This document shows, in pieces, positions 56,103-64,000 of a stretch of 64,000 nucleotides of DNA; the first letter of the stretch is position 1, and each line of letters starts with the position of its first letter. The position numbers and the translations under genes were made by a program. The notes below the pieces were generated by a model. It worked only from the letters and a program-made list of their open reading frames with translations. It did no database searches and had not been told where the DNA came from. Source of the stretch: Takakia lepidozioides (lineage: Eukaryota; Streptophyta; Takakiopsida; Takakiales; Takakiaceae); NCBI GenBank assembly GCA_030704615.1, contig CM060732.1, positions 1,552,001-1,616,000 of the forward strand, written 5' to 3'.

Positions 56103-57352
56103 GCTAGGACCTGATGGAGTTCTTAAACGATGCTTGTACCACCATGAGGTAAATAAAGTTTTGGAAGAAGTTCATAAGGGAATGGCTGGAGGTCATTTTG
56201 GAGAAGAGACTACTAGTAGGAAATATTACTTGTAGGTTATTGGTGGCCTACTACTTGTTTAGAGATGTACACAAATATTGCAAGAGTTGTGATGAGTTTC
56301 AGATGCTAGGACCTTTGCAAAGATCTGGGAAGATGGCTTTGTATCCTACGATGCCTACTGAACCATTCCAAAAATGGGGATTAGACTTTGTTAGACCAAT
56401 TAATCCACCAGCCAAGAATACATATAACAAGTACATAATCACAGCCATTGATTATACCACAAAATAGGTGGAAGCTAAGGCTCTGAGGGACAACACAGCT
56501 AAGTCCACAGTAAGGTTCCTAGATGAGAACATTCTCACAAGATTTGGTTGTCCCCTGGAATTTATCAATGACCAGGGAAGTCATTCCATTAACGAGACCA
56601 TTGAACTGTTGACTAAGGAGTTCATGATTGTGCACAGGAAGAGTACAACATATTACCCACAGGGCAATGGGCAGGCAGAGGCCACCAACAAAATACTATA
56701 CACTATCTTGGCTAAGATAGTCAATGCGAACAGGACAGACTGGGATACAAAGTTGTTGACAGCTTTGTGGTCATACAGGACTTCATACAAAGTCATCACC
56801 AAGTATACACCATTCCAATTAGTTTATGGTATGGATGCTTTACTTCCAGTGGAATTCTTATTACCCTACCATGAGAACTGAATGGGGGAGGAGAATGGAA
56901 TTGGAGGATTCAATTAAAGTAAGGAAACATGAACTATATCATGTGGAAGAAGTACGTGCTGATGCAACAGATAACATGACCAGAATTCAGATGAAGAGGA
57001 TGGATCAGTTTGATGAAGGTAAATTGAAAACTTTTAAGACAGGTGATTGGGTACTGTGGTTGCAGAAGAAGAGAAAGATTAAAGTTTCTAAGCTTAAATC
57101 ACCATGGAAAGGACTTTATGTCATACAGAAGATGTATGATAACAACACAGCTCTATTACAAACCATTAACAAATAGATGCTTGGTAGAGTCAATGCCAAT
57201 AAGTTGAAGGGATACAGTGGTATCCATGATAGACCATTGCAGCATGATTTGCATCTTGAAACACAGATGCAGTCACAGACTACACCGGTGGCACCAGCGG
57301 AGCATGAAGCACTTGTCATAAAGCCGAATGTGTATGGCCATGACGAGCCCTA
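56103..57352 (+). pseudogene. Integrase of element E4
   Basis: N-terminal zinc domain (GGHFGEETTSRKYYL; CKSCDEFQ, where the second-last Cys remains), then the DDE core: first Asp in [11 protein letters not shown], second in FINDQGSH, Glu in GNGQAEATNK. GPY/F-like tail: WVLWLQKKRKIKVSKLKSPW, GLYVIQKMYDNNTALL. No chromodomain. It would insert the DNA copy into the genome. Stops: TGT-TAG at 56233, TAG at 56465 (Trp in H), a frame change near 56880 and TAG at 57174 (probably Gln). The frame ends in PNVYGHDEP where the next repeat starts. Confidence 0.88.
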
Positions 57353-59110
57353 AGCGCGCGCGGTTAGGGTGACGGTATAGTAGTCTAGAGGAGCCGAGGT
57401 AAGTTGCAGTGTAGGTTGGGCTCACTGAACCGCCTACCCGACTGCGGTTAGTGCAGGGGGTCCGTGGTCGTACATGGTGGCTATGATCACTATCTAAGTC
57501 CTACCGGCAAAGAGAAATCACGTACTCCTCTTCACAGGGCGAGTTTGCGTTTCTAAGTCCTACGGTATCCTACAGTCTACTTAGTAATTGCCTTCCAAGT
57601 CTTTGTGTTTTATTGTCTAATTCCTACCGCCTAGGCCCCCGAGCCGCCTTTAGTCGGGACATGTTTTAATCCCTTCACAAGGCACCTGCCGAGCCTAGAG
57701 AGGAGAGGGAAAATCGTCCTCTCCCACTGCCCCTCCTTCGCCGAGGGCTTGAGTTCAAGTTCTAAGTGGAAGGGCCAACGCTTCCTACCCCAGTGCCTAA
57801 ATATTTGTTATAGCAACGGAGTGGCCAAAATGCCTATCGTCATCCAATAGGTTCAACCAATTCAATAAGGTGGTTCTAAGCCCCTCAACTCAACAAGTTC
57901 AATCAGTTTAATCAACGCCCTGCAGGCTATAACGAGCACTACGTGCATCTATCATATTTAAGCAATTTTGCAAATCAGAAATGCTGGAAAATAAAAGAAA
58001 TTAAGAAAATCAGAAAAAATACCTCCCCTATGGGAAATCATGTGGGGAATCCAAAGATACCCTTGGTGCCTAAAGATGCCCTTGGGAACCCTATGGGAAC
58101 CCAATGAGAACCGAGGACCACCTGGGAACTGTTCCCTGCCGCGGGGAACTGCCGCGGCCTTATCAGATGAATGAATCTCGCTGAGAACTCATCTCTGCCA
58201 CTACATTTGTTAGTCCAGAACATGCATGCGTAAATAATAAAATAACCACTGGTGGGTCCAAGCCAGATTTCACCCCCTTACATTATTTTAAGGCACTAGT
58301 GCGCTTTCCCTCCGTGAAAAAAATCATCCTCTACCTTGGGCTCTGACACAAAGGCTCACTGTAGCCGAGTTTTTAGGACAGAGTACTTTCTCTCCTCCCT
58401 TGTCTCTTGAGGTCTCCGCCTCTAGCTCACTACCCTAGGCCCGCTTGGCTCCCTCTTGGGGTCCTAAGAACACTCCCCTCCAAGGCTACGTCCTCCCAAA
58501 ATCCTAGATTTTATCTACCACTGGCGCCTTAGATAATGGCTCCTAACCCTTAGAGGGGTATAAATTGAATCTAATAGCTAAAGGTAAGAATACCCCCCTT
58601 TAAGGGAATTTGCAGACGCATTGCCCGCTGGGTAAAACGCCCCCGCCACGTGGCGGGGCACAGATCCGCGCGTAGCGGTCCAAATCGTGGACCGCTGCGG
58701 TTAACGCCAGCGTTCGCCGATCCATCTCAACTTTTGATTATCCAGCGGGTAAAGACCCGCGCCTTGCTCACACGCTTCAGGGCCTCACGCTTGTGCCACG
58801 CGGCTGATGTATTTGATCTCAGTACGACTTAAGGTCAGCGCTGGGGCCCCGCACCCATACGTCGTGGCTAGACCACGGCTGCCTCCACGCTTTTAGTAAT
58901 CGAGTCCTTACTCTCTAGGCGCAGCACCCGGGCTCCTCTCGGGCTGCTCGCGACTTTGGGATAGCTGCTGTCAAGCGAAATTAGCCCGCCCAACCCCAAG
59001 ACAAAAAATACAATCCACCCTCCCCTAGGCCTCCATGGCTTGCTAGTGGGGGGGGGGGGGGGGGGGATTAGCACATAGAGGCCTTATAGTGGCCTTATAT
59101 CATAGATCCA
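57341..59110 (+). repeat. LTR-like repeat, copy 1
   Basis: Begins TGACGAGCCCT and shares successive blocks with 62070-64000: AGTTGCRGTGTAGGTTGGGCTC, CGCCTACCCG, CTACCGGCAAAG, CTTCACAGGGCGA, TTCCAAGTCTTTGT, AGTCGGGAC and AATCCCTTCACAA. The copies are strongly diverged (perhaps a quarter of positions by eye). There is a 19-base G run at 59048-59066. The family is unnamed here; it could be a solo LTR or one LTR of an element ending beyond the window. Confidence 0.6.
58641..58715. repeat. Cluster of three short palindromes
   Basis: CCCCGCCACGTGGCGGGG (58641-58658, with a G-box core), AGCGGTCC-7-GGACCGCT (about 58674-58696) and AACGCCAGCGTT follow closely. They could form adjacent hairpins. Confidence 0.75.
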
Positions 59111-62069
59111 ACCTACTGGCCTGCTTTGCCAGAGCTGGCTATATTTCAAATTAGTAATCAAATACAAAGATTCATTCTTCCAACAATTCAAATACAAGCC
59201 TCTATTGGTGCCCTTACCAATAGACTATGGGGGTCTTCCCCCTTGTCACTTCTAGACATGAAATAATGGGACTCCACAATGCACTCTCTTCTTTTGAAGA
59301 GTCTAAATCAGATTTTCAACTTCAAGCTTTGCTTGGAAAATAAATGAATCACATACACAAATGGTCAAATGGTAAGATGGGATCAACCTTTCTATGCGAG
59401 AGTGCTTGGGAAGCTCTATCAACTCAAGTAATGGTACTCTATGCGGCCTTCACTTGGGCTCTCGTCCATAAGTCCATACCAGCCCCTCGTACTCGTCCTC
59501 AAGTCACTTTCATCCACATGAAATTGCCGTCTTCCTTCACAAATGAAAATGGCTCAAAGGCCCACAAGCTAGGCCACTTGCCTTAGCTTACAAGAATCAT
59601 ACCTAACTATGGAGCTTCAAGCTCCACTCCCTAGGATCTAGCCCCTCCTCAAGCCAAAAGCTAGCAAGCACTACAACAACAAGCAAGAGGAAACTAAGCA
59701 AATGAGCTAGATGAGAATAATAGAAGCCTTGTCCCCTCTTTTCTACTGTTGTTGTGCCTAATAGTTTAAGGGAAAATATTTATTAAACTATTATTTCCTA
59801 GAAGGATCTATAATATACTATTCCATATGGATGAAAAGTCTTAGAGGCAAATGAAAGTTGTCTTTCATCCATCCAGCTCCTCAAGACGAATTCCAGGATT
59901 TTTCATCTATCCAAGAAGTAGAAATGCAAATAATAGGCCTTGTGAGTGCCGTCGACTCAATAATTTGGCCCCACTGCTAATCAGCTCCATAAATCACCAA
60001 ACTTGGTGACAAACTACAATTATATACCCCGTATCAGACTGTAAATTCTCATCTCCATCGTTGGTAAAAAGTTGCGCTTCTCGCCATTCGTCGTATTTTC
60101 GCTACACACATATTTTGTGGTATATTTGGAAATCAATCCCTGGTGATGGCTCTGGGTCTTTGACCCTGCCACTGAGTCATAGGTTGTCCGGAGTCCCCTC
60201 CAGTTGTCCCGCACCACTAACAAGTCCACACTTTGCCGTTGAAGTCGCCCTGACCTGCTGTCATTCCGATGCGGCCAATTGCTTTGTTGCGATATTTCAT
60301 CGCTATACATGTCGTTTCCACCAATTGCCAAGCTCCTCACCGTGTGTTCCTACTGGACTTGAAAGGCGGGAAAAAAGAGAGATCGCAATCTGGGACTTGA
60401 ACAGTCGTCCTGTATTGTTTGAACAGGATTAACTCGTCGTTTCTAGTACCGAATTGGCAGCCTAATATGCTGTCGATGCAGCTTCCTACGGTCATCTTAA
60501 CGCCAGAGTTCCACTCCATGGTCGTCGCAAAACACTGTCTAATTTCCTACGTGCTTTACCAACGATTTCCAGACAACTAACAAACTAACCTGTTTTGGCA
60601 GTACAATGCCGAAACCGCTTGTCTTATGATAAAAAACGAGCTGAAAAGAAAAGTGTACCAATATATGCATCTACATATATGGCGACCAATGGGGAACACT
60701 CGTCCCGAGTGTAAGAGAATCCATGATCTCTGGTTCGTAAAAATCCCCCTACTAAAGTATCCCTGATATCCCTTGGAGTCAACGACTCCCTTGAGTAAAG
60801 ATAAGACTAATTCCCCTCAGGTTCTTCCTCCTCGGAGAGAGTTCGAGTCTTCCGGGAGAGAGGAGGAAATAAAAAACAAAGCCAAAAAAATGTTTCAAAA
60901 CCACCCAGCTCGCCCTCTCCGGAGAGAGTTGGAGTTCCCAGCTAAAAAATACTCTAAAACCGCCATCCTCCCCCACCGGACTGGGTTCGAATCCCCTAGA
61001 TGATGTAAGAGAGATATGCGCGGTGCAAATTGATAATTCTACTCTAAAATAGCCTTGGAATGACTTTGGTTCTACCCTACTTGACATGGCTTGCAGGGAC
61101 CTCTCATGGATGTGCACAGCCCGTGATAAATCGATCACTGTGAACTACGACCTCGACTCGAATCCGGAAGGGTCTAGAAGCTCCTAAACAAGATGCTTCT
61201 GGGAGTCTCAATTCTTGGCTCCCACAACAACAGAAAAGATTGGATACCCGAGGACCCTACCCATGAAATAAACGCACCATTCCTAACTACAATCTAACTT
61301 GATTCATGACTCGCAGGGACCTCTCATGGATTTCGCAGAGCTCATGATGAAATTCTTGACCTAAGAAACGATTGGATCCATTCTGCACCTCAGAGGACCA
61401 TACTCTGGAACAATGTAACATTCTATCTAAAAAGGTCACAGACCCTTATGGGTTTTCCTATGCCTGACGCCCTTCACTCATGTGAGGGGAGCAGCAACCA
61501 CTGCTCTACAAGTCACCTTTTACCCCCTCACCGCTTTTGACTTTTCTCTCTCTACGAGGAATGTTGCAGCGGGGTAAGGTGAAAATAACAAAAGGTTTAA
61601 GGTTAAGAATCCCCGTGCGGGAAGTCGTTGTGCTCCATGCAGGAAGCATCAGTATACTGCAGAATGCTTGATACATCAAGCATTGACTTTTTCTCGAGAT
61701 ATGCTTTGAGCAGACACAGATAGACTTTGTGATAAAAAAAACAAATGATGATCGACAGTGTGCATTGAACAAGAGTGCATATATTAGCCAACCCATTGTT
61801 CTCATTCCTGCACCTGTGGTTCTCCACAGAAGAAAAGAAACTCACAACACGTGATTAGTAACGAAGATGTATGAAGTCTTCTACTTGGCAATTGGATGGT
61901 CATAGCTTTCATAGCTTATGCCATATCAGACGGATTCTAATTCTACAAGGTGGATTAGATTACTGCACGCTATGTGCCCCGCATCCCAAGGCCTGTCCTT
62001 GTGGATTCCAATAACTACCCGAAAATTCACTCTGGAGAACAAACCACCTCTGTAATGCAACTGCATTGT
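59111..62069. other. Noncoding interval between the two LTR-like copies
   Basis: No gag, pol or host gene recognised. Contains repeated TGCAGGGACCTCTCATGGAT (61093 and 61314) and a box B-like GGGTTCGAATCC near 60981. Could be the internal part of a non-coding (LARD-like) element. Confidence 0.4.
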
Positions 62070-64000
62070 TGACGAGCCCTGGTCGCGCACGGCCAGGGTG
62101 ACGGCATACTAGCCTAGGGGATCGTGGCAAGTTGCGGTGTAGGTTGGGCTCAACGAACCGCCTACCCGGTTGCGGTAAGTGCAGGGGTCCGTGGCAGCTA
62201 TGGACGGATCTAGATAGTCCAACTTCCTACCGGCAAAGCAAAGCTTAACAACTCTACTTCACAGGGCGATTTACATTTCCTAGTCCTACGTTTTGTTTAT
62301 GGGTTTTCTACGTCTTTAATCGTAATTGCGTTCCAAGTCTTTGTTTATTACTACTTCCTACATGTCTGGACTCCCAACACGCTTATAGTCGGGACGAACC
62401 TTCAAATCCCTTCACAAAACGAATCCCGAGCCCAGGGAGACGGGGATCATCTATCTCCTGCCCACTGCCCCCCCCCCTAAATCCTGAGGTGGATGAGTGT
62501 CCTACCTCCTAGAAAGGGACCGGATCCGCTTTCCCAAGTCAATCTTTCCTGCTTAGAGCGATCCCAAAATGCAACCTCAATGGTCAGTCCATCGGGTGAA
62601 TGATAACAATTCAAACCTCTAGGTAATTCTCGAGATCTAATAACAATGGCCGTTCCTTGGCCCAAGCCCCCCCCCAGCGGCCGGGTACTTGACTTCAAAT
62701 ATCCTCGGTGGCAGGGGACGATACCGCCCTTAAAACTTACGTTTCGAAATTAAGGGGGTCCGGATAAAATCCCTTAATAAAGACGAATTACCCTGCTAAA
62801 CAATAAAGACAAATCATTAAAATATTCCTACAAATACATGAAATTCGTAGAAATAGTCGTAGGATGCTCGAGCTAACTAAATTACCCTCAAGGTACCAGG
62901 GGAACGCCCTGGGAATGCCCCTTTATGCCGAGAGCGTTAGGGAACCGCTCTCCACTTGGGAGCGCCCCTAAATTCCTACACCAAACCACTCAAGAACTCA
63001 TTAGCAACTTAAACCATCACCGGGCCAGGATGAATGAAATCTGTCGCCCGTCAGTTTCTCATCTGCTCGCCACCCTGATGTGTAAATAATGATTAAACAT
63101 TCAGTGGGTCCCAGGGTCCATTCCCTGCGCCTCTTCCACCTACTTCCAATATAATCTGATTAATTTATGCAGGCAACCAACCTAGAACGAAGTTGAAACA
63201 TGTCATCTTCTACCTTGTGAAACCCCACCAAGGATTCTCTCATCCTTGTCTCTGGGCTCACTCTCTCTTCCTGTGGCATCTACCCGTGAGCCGTGCTTTC
63301 ACAAACCCCGGAATACATATCAAACTGATGGCCTCGCTGGGTGGTTCCAACCATTTCTTATCCTTCGCTAAAACACGCCCTTATTCTCATGCAAGAAGAA
63401 TACCATGAATAATGCACAAAAAATCAAGGGCATAAGGAGAAAACCCCCCTTAAAATACCCGATCCAGGGACCAACAGTCCCTGGCGGGGTCCGTCGAATT
63501 ACCCAGCGGTTAAGATTGATACCCCGCGGCCAACGCTACATGGTGCGACGTGGCTGGCCGCCGCCGGCGCGGGTCCAGCCGTTAATAGGCGGGCTCCGTC
63601 GTCTCTGCCGCTCGTGTCGTACCTGCGCGGGCCCAACTATGGTGCCTGGTGCTGCCACGCAGGGCACCAGCGAGCGTACTTTGCTCCAGGGGTCAACTCC
63701 CCCCACGGGGGCAGGCTGCGCCATCCGTGGTAGATGCGCCACTCCATGGCGATTTTAGGCAACCTCCTTGGTTGACCTCCAACCCAAAGGCGCCTAAGGC
63801 GCCGGCACTTAAGTGCTGGGCTCTGCCCTTTTTGGCAACCCTTTACAAAATAGCTTAACCACTTATAAGTTAGTTAGCAACGTCTCCCATGGTCCTCTAT
63901 GGCCAGGGGGCTTATGAATCATAGATATGATCTTAATAATATGGAAATTTTGGCGATAGCTTCGCCGTCTCATGCAATATGGCCGTCGCCACTAAGCTAG
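62070..64000 (+). repeat. LTR-like repeat, copy 2 (runs off the window)
   Basis: Starts TGACGAGCCCTGG and follows copy 1 block by block to at least about 63930, including the CCATGG..CTCTATGG and ATCATAGAT blocks near the end. Confidence 0.6.

Larger units (their letters stand above)
49499..57340 (+). mobile_element. Ty3-type retrotransposon E4, same family as X and H, 3'-truncated
   Basis: 5' LTR, primer site, gag, protease, RT, RNase H and integrase follow in order on the plus strand. The polypurine tract, accessory ORF and 3' LTR are absent: at 57341 a different LTR-like repeat begins. It is the most complete pol copy here and serves as the comparison for lesions in X and H. Stops at 50682, 50874, 52370, 53306, 54775, 55525 and 56465, among others, make it inactive. 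Confidence 0.92.

Noticed and set aside
60960-61000. tRNA- or SINE-like GGGTTCGAATCC near 60981
   Set aside because: No convincing box A at the right distance; kept only as a remark in the interval entry.

Overview
This window looks like nuclear DNA from a repeat-rich, non-seed vascular plant, most likely a fern. The basis is a single intact multi-exon plant gene lying among LTR retrotransposons, tRNA-derived SINEs, hAT and CACTA-type transposon remains, and decayed PLS/DYW pentatricopeptide-repeat (PPR) arrays of the kind that expand in heavily RNA-editing lineages. No rRNA, tRNA or CRISPR feature is visible. Species assignment is inference.

Layout. 1-8.1 kb (minus strand): the 5' half of a Ty3-type element (called X here: LTR, primer site, gag-pro-RT-RNase H) sits inside the gag-protease part of a second copy of the same family (H). 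8.1-15.2 kb: unrelated flank with decayed PPR-E-DYW sequence and local duplications. About 15.2-20.46 kb (plus strand): the 3' half of X (a long accessory coiled-coil ORF, polypurine tract, 3' LTR), then the remaining protease-RT-integrase part of H. The two outer LTR junctions carry the same 5-bp target duplication (ATTCC) and the H sequence is continuous across it, so this is one nested insertion whose left half has been inverted. 20.46-21.07 kb: an antisense LTR fragment. 21.7-22.8 kb: a non-autonomous hAT-like element carrying a SINE. 22.8-27.2 kb: noncoding sequence with short palindromes, a 549-bp tandem duplication and a 256-bp foldback element. 27.26-28.58 kb: a cytosine-5 DNA methyltransferase-like pseudogene, plausibly retrotransposon-derived. 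28.6-33.6 kb: repeated copies of a PPR gene 5' segment and a second decayed PPR array, part of which has become a ~185-bp tandem repeat. 34.1-34.8 kb: a probable LTR of another family. 34.9-36.2 kb: unrecognised minus-strand ORFs.

37.5-41.3 kb holds the only clearly intact host gene: a ten-exon cytosolic ascorbate peroxidase on the minus strand (250 residues, with catalytic residues at the canonical positions). 43-49 kb: SINEs, a TNP2-like CACTA transposase fragment and, head-to-head with it, a three-exon transposon-type gene broken by a 20-bp duplication. 49.5-57.3 kb: another copy of the X/H family (E4) with 5' LTR, gag-pro-pol and integrase, damaged by transitions and by an antisense RT fragment from a different Ty3 family. 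From 57.3 kb to the end: two diverged copies of a ~1.8-kb LTR-like repeat around 3 kb without recognisable genes.

Comparing the X, H and E4 copies suggests that the family ancestrally carried gag-pro-pol in one frame, that gag can begin inside the LTR and read through the primer-binding site, and that a further ORF lay downstream of pol. That accessory ORF and the methyltransferase-like gene are the two least ordinary coding sequences here.
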